From positions 310,001-374,000 of the forward strand of contig NZ_FORG01000002.1 in the NCBI RefSeq assembly GCF_900113945.1: 64,000 nt of DNA, read 5' to 3'. A model generated the notes under the pieces. It was not told the origin of the DNA. It made no database searches and was given only the letters and a program-made list of their open reading frames with translations. The position numbers and the translations under genes are program-made. Origin of the DNA: Xenorhabdus mauleonii (GTDB lineage Bacteria; Pseudomonadota; Gammaproteobacteria; Enterobacterales; Enterobacteriaceae). This document shows, one piece after another, positions 48,743 to 59,111 of this stretch (its first letter is position 1; each line of letters opens with the position of its first letter).

Positions 48743-49957
48743 TTAATGATGAGACCATTCGATGGTGCTGATATCCACACCCTGCTTGAACATTTCCCAC
48801 AATGGAGAAAGATCACGCAAGTGACCAATCGCGTTATGAATCAACTTGATTGCATAGTCTATTTCTTCTTCTGTGGTAAAACGCCCCAAAGAGAAACGAA
48901 TAGAACTGTGTGCCAGTTCATCATTCATGCCAAGTGCACGCAGGACATAAGAAGGCTCTAAACTTGCGGAAGTACATGCTGAACCCGAAGATACCGCCAA
49001 ATCTTTTAGTGACATCATTAATGATTCACCTTCAACATAGTTGAAGCTGACATTAAGGATATGTGGCGCACCCAGTTCTAAATCACCGTTCAGATAAACT
49101 TCTTCGATATCTTTGATGCCGTTCCACAAACGCAGGCGTAAAGCATGCAGACGTTCTGCTTCTGATTCCAGTTCTTCTTTCGCGATACGGTAAGCTTCGC
49201 CCATACCGACTATCTGATGAACAGGCAATGTACCTGAACGCATACCACGCTCATGACCACCGCCGTGCTGCTGTGATTCAATGCGCACGCGAGGTTTACG
49301 GCGAACATACAGCGCACCAATTCCCATCGGCCCATAAAGTTTATGCGCAGAGAAAGACATCAGGTCGACTTTCAATTTGCTGAGGTCGATTGGCAATTTG
49401 CCCACGCTCTGAGTAGCATCAACATGGAAAATAATGCCACGGCTGCGGCACATTTCGCCAATGGTCACGATATCCTGAACGATGCCGATTTCGTTATTGA
49501 CGTGCATGATGGAAACCAGAATGGTGTCTTCACGCATGGAAGCTTCCAATTCTTTCAGATCAATCATGCCATTGTTCATTGGCGCAAGGTAAGTGATCTC
49601 AAAACCTTCCCGCTCCAATTGACGACAAGTATCTAAAACCGCTTTATGCTCAGTTTTGCTGGTAATAATGTGCTTGCCTTTTTTCTGATAAAATTTTGCA
49701 GCACCTTTAATAGCAAGATTGTCTGACTCTGTTGCACCTGAGGTAAATACGATTTCGCGCGGGTCTGCTCCGACTAAATCAGCAATTTGATTACGCGCAA
49801 TATCCACCGCTTCTTCAGCCTGCCAGCCAAAACGGTGTGAACGGGAGGCTGGGTTACCAAAGATCCCGTCCATTGTCATATAGTTCATCATCTTTTCAGC
49901 AACACGTGGATCGACAGGTGTTGTTGCTGAATAGTCCATATAAATGGGTAATTTCAT
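48743..49957 (-). CDS. iscS: cysteine desulfurase IscS
   Basis: 404-residue PLP enzyme delivering sulfur from cysteine to IscU, ThiI, TusA and others. PLP lysine in [10 protein letters not shown] (K206), catalytic mobile-loop cysteine in [14 protein letters not shown] (C328). Starts [16 protein letters not shown]. 79 bp after iscR. Confidence 0.98.
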   Translation of the reverse strand: MKLPIYMDYSATTPVDPRVAEKMMNYMTMDGIFGNPASRSHRFGWQAEEAVDIARNQIADLVGADPREIVFTSGATESDNLAIKGAAKFYQKKGKHIITSKTEHKAVLDTCRQLEREGFEITYLAPMNNGMIDLKELEASMREDTILVSIMHVNNEIGIVQDIVTIGEMCRSRGIIFHVDATQSVGKLPIDLSKLKVDLMSFSAHKLYGPMGIGALYVRRKPRVRIESQQHGGGHERGMRSGTLPVHQIVGMGEAYRIAKEELESEAERLHALRLRLWNGIKDIEEVYLNGDLELGAPHILNVSFNYVEGESLMMSLKDLAVSSGSACTSASLEPSYVLRALGMNDELAHSSIRFSLGRFTTEEEIDYAIKLIHNAIGHLRDLSPLWEMFKQGVDISTIEWSHH

Positions 49958-50036
49958 TGCTCACATGCTCCGTAAGACACTTTTAATACTTTTGTTTTAT
50001 AACAAGTATTTGCTACAACAAGTATTTACCGTAAGG

Positions 50037-50531
50037 TTACGCCTGTAGGTTAACGTTAATCGTCTCTTGAAGTCTGCCGTTAGGCGCACGACGTTTATCG
50101 CTGTCTTGACGATCAGCAACATCTAACACTTCTTGATTATTTACTAATTCTTCTAAACTGATACTGCTCAAGAAACTCGTGATACGATCACTGAGATCAC
50201 GCCACAATGCATGGGTCAAACAACGATCGCCGCCTTGACAACCTTCTTTCCCCTGACAACGTGTGGCATCCACAGATTCATCAACAGCTGAAATAACTTC
50301 GGCAACGAAAATCTTGCTGGATTCTCTACCCAGTAAGTAACCGCCACCTGGACCACGGACGCTAGAAACCAGACCATTTTTACGCAGGCGGGAGAACAAC
50401 TGCTCAAGATAGGAAAGTGAAATTCCCTGACGTTCAGAAATGTCGGCTAATGGAACCGGCCCTTCTTGTGAATGCAACGCCACATCTAGCATGGCAGTTA
50501 CCGCATAACGTCCTTTTGATGTCAGTCTCAT
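50037..50531 (-). CDS. iscR: Fe-S-sensing transcription regulator IscR
   Basis: 164-residue Rrf2-family regulator: winged helix N-terminus ([20 protein letters not shown]) and [2Fe-2S] ligands C92, C98, C104 ([13 protein letters not shown]) with H107. Holo-IscR represses this operon. Start ATG 50531 chosen from the conserved N-terminus; the upstream frame to 50591 is promoter DNA. Two IscR boxes lie directly upstream. Confidence 0.98.
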   Translation of the reverse strand: MRLTSKGRYAVTAMLDVALHSQEGPVPLADISERQGISLSYLEQLFSRLRKNGLVSSVRGPGGGYLLGRESSKIFVAEVISAVDESVDATRCQGKEGCQGGDRCLTHALWRDLSDRITSFLSSISLEELVNNQEVLDVADRQDSDKRRAPNGRLQETINVNLQA

Positions 50532-50570
50532 AACAAAAACTCCATGGTGAAATATGGTTGAAATTGTGGC

Positions 50571-50620
50571 ATTCCTGAGTATTTTAGTCAACTATTTAAC
50601 CTAGTAATTTACTCAACTAT
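50571..50620 (-). promoter_or_regulatory. isc promoter with two IscR type-1 boxes
   Basis: On the minus strand, ATAGTTGACT starts the box at 50595-50571 and ATAGTTGAGTAAATTACTAG starts the second at 50620. Both follow the type-1 consensus (ATAGTTGACTAAWTTAGT). The first contains the -35 TTGACT (50590-50585), with -10 CACAAT 17 bp later, as at the E. coli iscR promoter, so binding would block RNA polymerase. Confidence 0.88.
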
Positions 50621-50746
50621 TATTTGGCTGCCTTCTACCTTTTCACCGCCTACTTTCCTTATACTTTCAGTATATTATCTGATTTTTGCCGTATACCTTA
50701 TGGATTACCATATTGTGCTAATACGTTGTTAATGTATGCGCCAAGG

Positions 50747-51502
50747 TTATTTTTTGGCCCATTTTTCCATAGATGTCAGTATACCACGCAGGATATTCAG
50801 CTCCTGAGTTTCAGGCCGTGCGCGAGTATAAAGCCGTCTTAATCGATTCATTATCTGGCCCGGGTGTGCTTTGCGAATAAAGCCAGATGAATCCAATACG
50901 CGTTCCAAATGTTGATAAAAACGCTCCATATCCTCGATAGTCGGATACTCTGCTTCATCATCTGGAGACGTTCCTTTATTGGGCGATGTCGCTGCGTTTT
51001 TCAGTAACTCCTGCCCCGCCAGAAATGCCATGCGAATTTCATAACTCACCAATTGAACGGCCATAGCCAGATTCAATGAGCCATATTCCGGATTGGTTGG
51101 AATATAAAGGTGATAATTGCACTTTTGCAGCTCTTCGTTCGTCAAACCCACCCGCTCACGACCAAATACAATCGCAACCGGAGAATGACTGGCGGTTTTG
51201 ACACAACGCTCACCACATTCACGTGGTTCAACCATCGGCCAAGACAGCGTACGGGAACGGGCGCTGGTTCCGATGACCAATTCACATCCGGCCAAGGCTT
51301 CATCCAATGTATTCACGATTTTGGCTGCGCCGATAACATCACTCGCACCGGCTGAAAGTGCAATCGCGTGAGAGTCAGGTTGAACGAGCGGATTGACCAG
51401 ATACAGGTTGGTTAACCCCATTGTTTTCATGGCCCTGGCAGTGGATCCCATGTTACCTGTATGGGACGTTTCTACCAGAATAATGCGGATATTCTCTAGC
51501 AT
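50747..51502 (-). CDS. trmJ: tRNA (cytidine/uridine-32-2'-O-)-methyltransferase TrmJ
   Basis: 251-residue SPOUT-class methyltransferase of tRNA position 32. Start ATG 51502 ([20 protein letters not shown]), knot motifs [28 protein letters not shown], and [17 protein letters not shown]. The open frame continues upstream into an ERIC element and is not used. Divergent from suhB, upstream of iscR as in E. coli. Confidence 0.96.
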   Translation of the reverse strand: MLENIRIILVETSHTGNMGSTARAMKTMGLTNLYLVNPLVQPDSHAIALSAGASDVIGAAKIVNTLDEALAGCELVIGTSARSRTLSWPMVEPRECGERCVKTASHSPVAIVFGRERVGLTNEELQKCNYHLYIPTNPEYGSLNLAMAVQLVSYEIRMAFLAGQELLKNAATSPNKGTSPDDEAEYPTIEDMERFYQHLERVLDSSGFIRKAHPGQIMNRLRRLYTRARPETQELNILRGILTSMEKWAKK

Positions 51503-51549
51503 GACGGCTTTTAAGTTCAGAATAAGAGCCGAATATCTTAACACAACAT

Positions 51550-51682
51550 TATCCCTGCCGTCTTTCACAGCTTTATTGGCGGTTGGCGGCAAGGGAGTGA
51601 ACCCTAGGAGCATAGATAACTATGTGACTGGGGTGAATGAACGCAGCCAACAAAGAGGCAACTTGAAAGACGACGGGTATAG
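51550..51682. repeat. near-complete ERIC element between trmJ and suhB
   Basis: About 133 bp carrying the recognisable ERIC core: GGGAGTGAACCCTAGGAGC, TATGTGACTGGGGTGAATGA, CGCAGCCAACAAAGAGGC and the end GACGACGGGTATA. It separates divergent trmJ and suhB, ending about 74 bp before the suhB start, so it lies in their shared promoter or the suhB leader. Confidence 0.88.
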
Positions 51683-51755
51683 TTATTTTGAAAAACTACT
51701 GCTATACTGCGCGCCGATTTGTTTCCCGTTCTTTAAAATCTTGTGGAAGATACCC

Positions 51756-52559
51756 ATGCATCCGATGCTAAACATCGCTATACGCGCTGCGCGTAAAGCC
51801 GGCAACCATATTGCCAAAAGCTACGAAACCCCTAACGCTATTGAAGCGAGCCAAAAAGGCAGTAATGATTTCGTCACTAATGTTGACCATGAAGCTGAAG
51901 CGCTGATCATCGATATTATTCGTAAGTCTTACCCTAAACACACCATTATTACCGAAGAGAGCGGTGAGCACTTAGGTGAAGACAACGATGTTCAATGGGT
52001 TATTGATCCACTGGATGGCACCACTAACTTTATCAAACGTCTCCCACATTTTTCTGTTTCCATTGCCGTGCGCATGAAAGGCCGCACTGAAGTGGCCGTG
52101 GTTTACGATCCAATGCGTAACGAACTGTTCACCGCAACCCGTGGTCAGGGTGCACAGTTGAACGGCTATCGCCTGCGTGGTTCCAACGCCCGTGATCTGG
52201 ATGGTACTGTTCTTGCTACCGGTTTCCCATTCAAAGCCAAGCAGCACAGCGTTCCTTACATCAATGTATTGGGTAAATTATTTGAGCGTTGCGCCGATTT
52301 CCGACGCACGGGTTCCGCGGCACTGGATTTGGCCTATGTTGCTGCCGGACGTGTAGACGGGTTCTTCGAAATTGGTCTGAAACCGTGGGATTTCTTGGGC
52401 GGTGAATTGCTGGTACGTGAATCCGGCTGCATTGTTACCGATTTTGTCGGCGGCCATAATTATATTACCTCCGGCAATATCGTTGCGGGTAGCCCACGTG
52501 TGGTTAAAGACATTCTGTCTGAAATGCGTGAAGAATTAACGGAAGCACTGAAGCGTTAA
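51756..52559 (+). CDS. suhB: inositol-1-monophosphatase / NusA-associated factor SuhB
   Basis: 267 residues, same as E. coli. Lithium-sensitive phosphatase fold with metal motifs ITEESGE, WVIDPLDGTTNF and KPWDFLGGELLV; in cells it also joins rRNA antitermination complexes with Nus factors. The long upstream frame from 51393 is an artefact of the ERIC element; MHPMLNIAIRAARKAG at 51756 is the conserved start. Confidence 0.97.
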   Translation: MHPMLNIAIRAARKAGNHIAKSYETPNAIEASQKGSNDFVTNVDHEAEALIIDIIRKSYPKHTIITEESGEHLGEDNDVQWVIDPLDGTTNFIKRLPHFSVSIAVRMKGRTEVAVVYDPMRNELFTATRGQGAQLNGYRLRGSNARDLDGTVLATGFPFKAKQHSVPYINVLGKLFERCADFRRTGSAALDLAYVAAGRVDGFFEIGLKPWDFLGGELLVRESGCIVTDFVGGHNYITSGNIVAGSPRVVKDILSEMREELTEALKR

Positions 52560-52607
52560 TTTTGAAGTAGAAACTACCTTCTGTGTGATGATAGTTAATA
52601 TATGATG

Positions 52608-52637
52608 AAAAAACTGCCTCGAAAGAGGCAGTTTTTT
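52608..52637. terminator. bidirectional terminator between suhB and hcaT
   Basis: A6-CTGCCTC / GAGGCAG-T6 arms around GAAA; A-run and T-run on both flanks serve the convergent genes. Confidence 0.9.
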
Positions 52638-52654
52638 GGGTACTGACTTTTCAA

Positions 52655-53890
52655 TCAATAGGCATGGGCTTCTACTTTCGGCCGTATGAATAAAGCCGGG
52701 GATGCAACCAGAGCCATCATCCAAAATATACCACTGCCGATACTTTCATACATAAAACCGGCAATAATACTCATGACCGCAATACCGCCGCCCATTGCCA
52801 GAGCAGAATACGTTGCCTGCAACCGGATTATTTCATTTTCCTTTCTGGCACCGATGAAACGCATCGCGGCCAAATGACAAACGGTAAACGAGCCACAGTG
52901 CAAGATTTGAATGATAATCAAGGCATAGAGTTCGGTTGATGTTCCCATCAGACCCCAGCGAAGTACCCCACAAACGGCCGACAGCAAAAATAAGTTACGG
53001 GCGCTCCAACGGCGAAATAGCTGGTTGCTGAAGGTGAACACAACTACTTCGGCGACAACCCCCAATGACCAAAGGTAGCCAATGGTTGATGAAGAATAGC
53101 CCGCGCTTTCCCAGTAGATGGAACCAAAACTGTAGTAGCCTGCATGTGCAGCCTGTAATAACGTCACACATATTAAAAATTGCCATACCGATCTTTCAGA
53201 CAGCAGTTGTTTAAAAGAGACTGCATTGGTATTTGCTGATTTCACTTTGCCGGCTGGCATAATTGCAGGTTTCAACATCATTCCCAACAGCATGCCAGCG
53301 ACACTGAAAATCAAAAACGCCAGGATAATATGGTGTGTTCCAAACAAATTACTGCCAATCCAATTATTCAGACCGTCAAATGATATATTCCACCCAATAT
53401 CTAAGCTGCTGATGGATAAATCTATGCCATTGGAAGACATTAATATACCTGTCAGCGAAGAACTGATAACAAATGCAATCGAGCCCCAAACCCTGACTTT
53501 GCCATAATCAAACGAAAATTGTTTTTGCCATGTGCCCGCTAAGGCGTCTGATAAAGGGATTAATGGTGAGAAGAATAAGTTGAAGCAGGCAATGATAAAG
53601 AAAAGCCATACCCAATAACTATTCATTGCGAACCCAATGGCAAAGAATAATGCTAATAACGAAAGCGTTCTCAACGCCTTAATTAATTTGGATGGATCTT
53701 TTACCATCGGTGAAATAAACAGACTGCCGAGAAAACGGGCGATCATCCCAGCGCCCAGTAATACACCAATCATTGAAGGTTCAATACCTTCACCTTTTAG
53801 CCACACAGACCAAAACGGCAGGAATATGCCGAAAGAGAAAAAATAAGTGAAATAACTTAACCCCAGCCAAAATGTTGATGGAACAGACAT
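52655..53890 (-). CDS. hcaT: MFS transporter HcaT (3-phenylpropionate family)
   Basis: 411-residue twelve-span major facilitator of the HcaT/LacY-like branch. Begins MSVPSTFWLGLSYFTYFFSF with GAGG upstream of ATG 53890 (a 7-codon longer frame exists). Family signature FGIFLPFWSVWLKGEGIEP, then AGMIARFLGSLFISP. E. coli HcaT takes up 3-phenylpropionate; whether this organism uses it for aromatic acids is inferred only. Longer than E. coli's 379 owing to a loop near GLNNWIGSNLF. Confidence 0.9.
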   Translation of the reverse strand: MSVPSTFWLGLSYFTYFFSFGIFLPFWSVWLKGEGIEPSMIGVLLGAGMIARFLGSLFISPMVKDPSKLIKALRTLSLLALFFAIGFAMNSYWVWLFFIIACFNLFFSPLIPLSDALAGTWQKQFSFDYGKVRVWGSIAFVISSSLTGILMSSNGIDLSISSLDIGWNISFDGLNNWIGSNLFGTHHIILAFLIFSVAGMLLGMMLKPAIMPAGKVKSANTNAVSFKQLLSERSVWQFLICVTLLQAAHAGYYSFGSIYWESAGYSSSTIGYLWSLGVVAEVVVFTFSNQLFRRWSARNLFLLSAVCGVLRWGLMGTSTELYALIIIQILHCGSFTVCHLAAMRFIGARKENEIIRLQATYSALAMGGGIAVMSIIAGFMYESIGSGIFWMMALVASPALFIRPKVEAHAY

Positions 53891-53915
53891 CCAAATTCCC
53901 TCATTTTCCATATGG

Positions 53916-53954
53916 AAAAAACCCGCTCAAAACCAAGGTCATGAGTCGGGTTTT
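53916..53954 (-). terminator. glyA terminator
   Basis: Minus-strand arms AAAACCCGACTCA/TGAGCGGGTTTT followed by further T; between glyA and hcaT. Confidence 0.8.
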
Positions 53955-53999
53955 AGTACTATTAATAACATCGTAGTGTTATTAATATTTTATTTTAAT

Positions 54000-55253
54000 T
54001 TATGCGTAAACCGGATATTTCGCGCAGATTGCCAGCACTTTTTGCTTCACGCTTTCAATGACGGATTCATCATTGATGTTTTCTAACACATCACAAATCC
54101 AACCAGCCAATTCGCGGGTTTCAGCTTCTTTGAAGCCACGGCGGGTAATTGCTGGCGTTCCGATGCGGATGCCGGAAGTCACAAATGGGCTGCGAGGATC
54201 GTTAGGCACGCTGTTTTTGTTCACTGTGATATTGGCACGTCCCAAGGCTGCATCAGCGTCTTTACCGGTAATGTCTTTATCCACCAGATCCAGCAGGAAC
54301 AGATGGTTTTCGGTTTCCCCTGAAACAACTTTATAGCCGCGCTGCAAGAAGACATTAACCATCTCTTTGGCATTTTTGGCAACTTGTTGCTGATAGATCT
54401 TAAATTCCGGCTCCATCGCTTCTTTCAATGCAACGGCTTTACCTGCAATCACGTGCATCAACGGGCCGCCTTGAGAGCCTGGGAAAACAGAGGAATTCAG
54501 TTTTTTGTAGAATTCTTCATCGCCACCTTTCGCCAGAATCAGACCACCACGTGGGCCTGCCAGTGTTTTATGCGTTGTTGTTGTAACAACGTGGGCGTGA
54601 GGAACAGGGTTTGGATAAACGCCTGCGGCTACCAAGCCTGCCACATGAGCCATGTCCACAAACAGGTAGGCGCCAATTTCATCAGCAATTTCACGCATCT
54701 TCGCCCAATCAACCACACCGGAATAAGCAGAGAAGCCGCCGATGATCATTTTTGGTTTGTGTTTTTGCGCTTGGGCGCGGATATCGTCGTAATCGATTTT
54801 ACCGCTGTCATCAATACCATAAGGCACGATGTTATAAAGTTTGCCAGAGAAGTTGACTGGAGAACCGTGAGTCAAATGGCCGCCATGTGCCAGATTCATC
54901 CCTAAAACAGTATCGCCGGGTTGCAACAGCGCCATATACACTGCGGCATTTGCCTGAGAACCAGAGTGCGGCTGGACGTTGGCGTAATCGGCGCCAAACA
55001 GTTCTTTTGCACGGTCAATGGCAAGTTGTTCTACTACATCGACATACTCACAACCACCGTAGTAACGCTTACTTGGGTAACCTTCGGCATACTTGTTAGT
55101 GAGCTGAGATCCTTGAGCCTGCATAACTCTTGGGCTGGTGTAGTTTTCAGAGGCAATCAATTCAATGTGTTCTTCTTGACGACAAACCTCCTGTTCCATC
55201 GCTTGCCACAGTTCGGGATCATAATTCGCAATATTCATTTCACGCTTTAACAT
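54000..55253 (-). CDS. glyA: serine hydroxymethyltransferase
   Basis: PLP enzyme interconverting serine and glycine with tetrahydrofolate, the main one-carbon source. 417 residues, colinear with E. coli. PLP lysine in [24 protein letters not shown], and [16 protein letters not shown]. Divergent from hmpA with a shared 359-bp control region containing a PurR box. Confidence 0.98.
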   Translation of the reverse strand: MLKREMNIANYDPELWQAMEQEVCRQEEHIELIASENYTSPRVMQAQGSQLTNKYAEGYPSKRYYGGCEYVDVVEQLAIDRAKELFGADYANVQPHSGSQANAAVYMALLQPGDTVLGMNLAHGGHLTHGSPVNFSGKLYNIVPYGIDDSGKIDYDDIRAQAQKHKPKMIIGGFSAYSGVVDWAKMREIADEIGAYLFVDMAHVAGLVAAGVYPNPVPHAHVVTTTTHKTLAGPRGGLILAKGGDEEFYKKLNSSVFPGSQGGPLMHVIAGKAVALKEAMEPEFKIYQQQVAKNAKEMVNVFLQRGYKVVSGETENHLFLLDLVDKDITGKDADAALGRANITVNKNSVPNDPRSPFVTSGIRIGTPAITRRGFKEAETRELAGWICDVLENINDESVIESVKQKVLAICAKYPVYA

Positions 55254-55360
55254 TAGGTTCTCCTGACTCAGCTACATCTCTAAAAATCACCCCTGAGGGA
55301 CAGAATGCCACACAGTGTAAACTCTTTTTCTCTAATGAGATAGTCTTGACAGAAGATTTT

Positions 55361-55376
55361 GCGCAAACGTTTGCAT
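55361..55376. promoter_or_regulatory. PurR box upstream of glyA
   Basis: GCGCAAACGTTTGCAT, close to the PurR consensus ACGCAAACGTTTTCNT, about 108 bp upstream of the glyA ATG. E. coli glyA is a PurR target. Confidence 0.8.
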
Positions 55377-55492
55377 TAACTGTTAACTGCGGATGGAAGG
55401 ATAAACAGCAAATAACAAGGCTAACGATTTCAAATTTATCAAGAATATTTGTGATCTATCTCAAGGTTTATCGGCGTTAAAATTTCAATTTA

Positions 55493-55506
55493 TTGATTTA
55501 TATCAA
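55493..55506. promoter_or_regulatory. FNR box upstream of hmpA
   Basis: TTGATTTATATCAA, a perfect TTGAT-N4-ATCAA palindrome, about 107 bp upstream of the hmpA ATG. FNR represses hmp in E. coli. Confidence 0.82.
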
Positions 55507-55548
55507 GATGATCTTCTTTTTTTGATTTAGTGTATTCCCAACCCCTAA

Positions 55549-55571
55549 AAGATGTATTTAAAATGCAACTT
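55549..55571. promoter_or_regulatory. NsrR box upstream of hmpA
   Basis: Two 11-bp halves (AAGATGTATTT and AAATGCAACTT) one base apart, fitting the 11-1-11 NsrR inverted repeat with one mismatch. Located 42 bp before the hmpA ATG, where a nitric-oxide-sensing repressor would act. Confidence 0.85.
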
Positions 55572-55612
55572 ATAGATTCTGACACCAATTGAGAAAAATT
55601 CGGGAGATCCCC

Positions 55613-56803
55613 ATGCTAGACAATCATGTTATTAACACAGTCAAATCCACCATCCCTTTGATCTTGTCTACCGGCCCGAAACTGACGGCCCATTTTTACG
55701 AACGCATGTTCAAGCATAACCCTGAATTAAAAGATATTTTTAACATGAGCCACCAAATAAATGGGGCTCAGCGTGAAGCGCTTTTCAATGCACTGTGCGC
55801 CTATGCATCCAACATTGATAACCTGTCCGCCTTGCTGCCAGCCGTGGAAAAAATCGCCCATAAACACGCAAGCCTGAATATCCTGCCAGAGCATTATCAG
55901 ATTGTAGGAACACACCTGCTGGCAACGATGGATGAAATGTTCCACCCCGGCGATGAAGTGCTCAACGCTTGGGGAAAAGCCTACGCGGTATTAGCCGATG
56001 TCTTTATCAATCGGGAAGAAGAGATTTATCAAGATGGGGAATCCTTGGCGGGCGGTTGGCGTGGTGTACGTCAATTCCGGGTCAAACAAAAACAGCCACA
56101 AAGTGATGTCATTACCAGTTTTGAATTTGAGCCTGTTGATGGCGGCAAGGTCATGGATTACAGGCCCGGACAATACATAGGGATCTATCTGGATGATCCC
56201 GCATTTGAAAACCGTGAAGTTCGCCAGTATTCACTGACAGGCGCACCAAACGACACCAGTTATCGCATTGCCATCAAACGTGAATCGCACGGCAAGGTTT
56301 CAAACTATATGCACGATAACGTACACGAAGGCAATATCGTGATGTTGGCAGCACCACGCGGTGACTTTTTCCTCAATGTACAAAAAAATACTCCGGTTAC
56401 ACTGATTTCCGCAGGCGTTGGCTTAACGCCAATGATGAGTATGCTCGAATATTTATACAATCAAAACCATACGGGCACAGTAAACTGGTTCCACGCGGCA
56501 GAGCATGGTGGTTATCACGCATTTTCAGACAAGGTTAATCAGATTTCCCACACCATGCCTAATTTGTATTCACAAGTTTGGTATCGTGAGCCAAGAGAAA
56601 TAGATCAAGCAGGCACAGACTATCAGCACACAGGATTCATGGATTTATCTTTTGTAAAAGATTCACTCACGGCAGAAGGAATGGAATATTATTTCTGCGG
56701 ACCTATCGCTTTCATGCAATATATTGCCAAGCAGCTTCTGGCAATGGGCGTTGATGAACAACATATGCATTATGAATGTTTTGGCCCACATAAAGTGATT
56801 TAA
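55613..56803 (+). CDS. hmpA: flavohemoglobin / nitric oxide dioxygenase
   Basis: Detoxifies NO to nitrate using O2, heme, FAD and NAD(P)H. 396 residues from ATG 55613 (GGGAGAT upstream); globin domain with proximal H85 (KIAHKH) and Tyr29/Gln53-type distal residues, FAD-binding [12 protein letters not shown]-binding [15 protein letters not shown]-terminal FGPHKV. NsrR and FNR sites upstream explain expected NO induction, useful against insect immune NO. Confidence 0.97.
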   Translation: MLDNHVINTVKSTIPLILSTGPKLTAHFYERMFKHNPELKDIFNMSHQINGAQREALFNALCAYASNIDNLSALLPAVEKIAHKHASLNILPEHYQIVGTHLLATMDEMFHPGDEVLNAWGKAYAVLADVFINREEEIYQDGESLAGGWRGVRQFRVKQKQPQSDVITSFEFEPVDGGKVMDYRPGQYIGIYLDDPAFENREVRQYSLTGAPNDTSYRIAIKRESHGKVSNYMHDNVHEGNIVMLAAPRGDFFLNVQKNTPVTLISAGVGLTPMMSMLEYLYNQNHTGTVNWFHAAEHGGYHAFSDKVNQISHTMPNLYSQVWYREPREIDQAGTDYQHTGFMDLSFVKDSLTAEGMEYYFCGPIAFMQYIAKQLLAMGVDEQHMHYECFGPHKVI

Positions 56804-56853
56804 TTCAGCACTATTAATAGATTTGCGATGAAGTAAGACATTGAAATCAAACA

Positions 56854-56895
56854 ACTCCCCGCCCTAAAGACATTGCTACAAAAAGGACGGGGAGT
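56854..56895. terminator. terminator between hmpA and glnB
   Basis: Stem from ACTCCCCGCCC and GGACGGGGAGT with a ~20-nt loop; serves convergent hmpA and glnB. Confidence 0.75.
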
Positions 56896-56957
56896 AAATT
56901 TATTTACCGAGTCACTGCATGTGCTCCCATTGTTATAGGGTTAGCGGCAGTTTTTCG

Positions 56958-57308
<351 letters not shown>

Positions 57309-57311
57309 TTA

Positions 57312-58934
57312 TTACCAGTTTTTACGCCCGAAACCAGAAGTAATCGGATAGCGCCTGTCTTTCCCAAAGTCACGTTGTGAAATGCGTGGCCCGATAGGTG
57401 CCTGACGGCGTTTATATTCGTTGATATCAACCAGACGGATTACCTTACGAACAATGGCTTCATCAAAACCCTCTGCTACCAAATCAGCAACAGATTTATC
57501 TTTTTCAACGTATCCCTCAAGAATTGCATCCAGCATGTCATACGGCGGCAGGCTGTCTTGATCTAACTGATCCGGCGCCAATTCCGCAGAGGGTGGACGA
57601 TCAATCACACGTTGAGGAATTGCCGGAGATACTGTATTACGGTAATTCGATAACGCAAATACCATCGTTTTAGGAACGTCTTTCAACGCATTGAAACCAC
57701 CGGCCATATCACCATACAAGGTAGAATAACCTACTGCCGATTCACTTTTATTACTGGTGGTCAGCACCAAGCGACGACGTTTGTTTGACATCGCCATTAA
57801 GATAACTGCCCGGCAACGTGCCTGCAAATTCTCTTCTGTCGTGTCTTTTTCCGTTCCCGCAAAGAGTGGATCAAGCTGTGTCATAAATGCATCAAACATG
57901 GGTTCGATAGACACCACGTCAAATTCAACACCCAGCAATTCCGCCTGTTCTCTGGCATCGTGGATACTCATTTCTGAGGTATAGCGGAATGGCATCATGA
58001 CCGCTTGTACGTGATCTTTACCCAATGCGTCAACGGCAATCGCCAGCGTCAGGCCCGAATCAATCCCACCCGACAAGCCAAGCAGAGCACCTTTAAAACC
58101 ATTTTTCTGTACATAATCCCGAACAGAAAGTACGAGGGCCTTATAAATTTGCGCAAGGGGCAGCAATTGAGGAACAGGGTTTGCCATCAGTTCAATAGCC
58201 ATGTCATTGAAGCGGCACTGCTCAATCTGTTCTTCAAACCCAGCCATGCGATGGGTAACGTCACCATTGGCATCAAAAACTTTGGAACAACCATCAAAGA
58301 TGAGTTGGTCTTGCCCGCCAACCTGATTGAGGTAAATGATTGGCAATTGGATACGCTGACAATGGTTTTTTATTAATGTACTGCGAATATTGGGTTTTTC
58401 ACGATTATAAGGAGAAGCATTAATCGAGAGAATAATTTCAGCACCAGCTTGTTTCAGGGCATCGATGGGGCCATCAAACCATAAGTCTTCACAAATCAGT
58501 AAACCCAGATTATAACCTTTGAATGGTATAACGCAGCTTTGCTGACCCGCTTCGAAATAACGTTCTTCATCAAAAACGCCATAGTTAGGCAATAGCTGTT
58601 TGAAATAGCGAGCGACAATCTCCCCTTTCCAAAACAGGGAAAGCGCATTGTAAATCTTGCCATCCTGCTGCCACGGGTGCCCAACCAAAATCCCCACCTG
58701 AGAACTCGCTTCCTGCAAACGCAGCAATTGTTCACGGCAGCGCTCATGAAAATCAGGACGGAACAGTAAATCCTCTGGAAAATAACCGGATAGTGCCAGT
58801 TCAGAAAACACCACCAGATCAGCCCCTTTAACTTGCTGATCCTGTACTGTCTGTAACATGCGTTCGGTGTTGCCTTCGATGTCTCCCACCAGCCAATTTA
58901 ACTGTGCAAGACCAATATTAAGAGTACGACTCAT
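57312..58934 (-). CDS. nadE: glutamine-dependent NAD+ synthetase
   Basis: Makes NAD+ from nicotinate adenine dinucleotide, using glutamine. 540 residues from ATG 58934 (MSRTLNIGLAQLNWLVGD), about twice the ammonia-dependent E. coli NadE. N-terminal nitrilase-type glutaminase (catalytic Cys in LLICEDLWFDG, Lys in QLLPNYGVFDE), C-terminal synthetase with P-loop LGLSGGIDSGLTLAIA. Lies between glrR and glnB and likely co-transcribed with glnB. Confidence 0.96.
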   Translation of the reverse strand: MSRTLNIGLAQLNWLVGDIEGNTERMLQTVQDQQVKGADLVVFSELALSGYFPEDLLFRPDFHERCREQLLRLQEASSQVGILVGHPWQQDGKIYNALSLFWKGEIVARYFKQLLPNYGVFDEERYFEAGQQSCVIPFKGYNLGLLICEDLWFDGPIDALKQAGAEIILSINASPYNREKPNIRSTLIKNHCQRIQLPIIYLNQVGGQDQLIFDGCSKVFDANGDVTHRMAGFEEQIEQCRFNDMAIELMANPVPQLLPLAQIYKALVLSVRDYVQKNGFKGALLGLSGGIDSGLTLAIAVDALGKDHVQAVMMPFRYTSEMSIHDAREQAELLGVEFDVVSIEPMFDAFMTQLDPLFAGTEKDTTEENLQARCRAVILMAMSNKRRRLVLTTSNKSESAVGYSTLYGDMAGGFNALKDVPKTMVFALSNYRNTVSPAIPQRVIDRPPSAELAPDQLDQDSLPPYDMLDAILEGYVEKDKSVADLVAEGFDEAIVRKVIRLVDINEYKRRQAPIGPRISQRDFGKDRRYPITSGFGRKNW

Positions 58935-59008
58935 AGAATGTGGCTCTCCTACGCCATAATTCATCTACCTGCCTGACTTAGCCTTAACGCATCAGCAAGG
59001 CAGTGCTG

Positions 59009-59070
59009 CATCCCTCTATCTTCCAAATCAAAACGTTATTAACTGCGATTCGAAATCCATTGGGTATACA
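59009..59070. repeat. truncated ERIC remnant
   Basis: About 60 bp with the right-hand ERIC end (GAAATCCATTGGGTATAC) and a poor left end; the core is gone. Located between nadE and glrR. Confidence 0.5.
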
Positions 59071-59111
59071 ATTTTTATTCAGTACAAGAATATCTGAAAC
59101 AAGAATAAAAG

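Noticed and set aside
51393-51755. An open frame extending suhB by 121 codons upstream
   Set aside because: It runs through the ERIC repeat and the promoter; the conserved SuhB start is at 51756.
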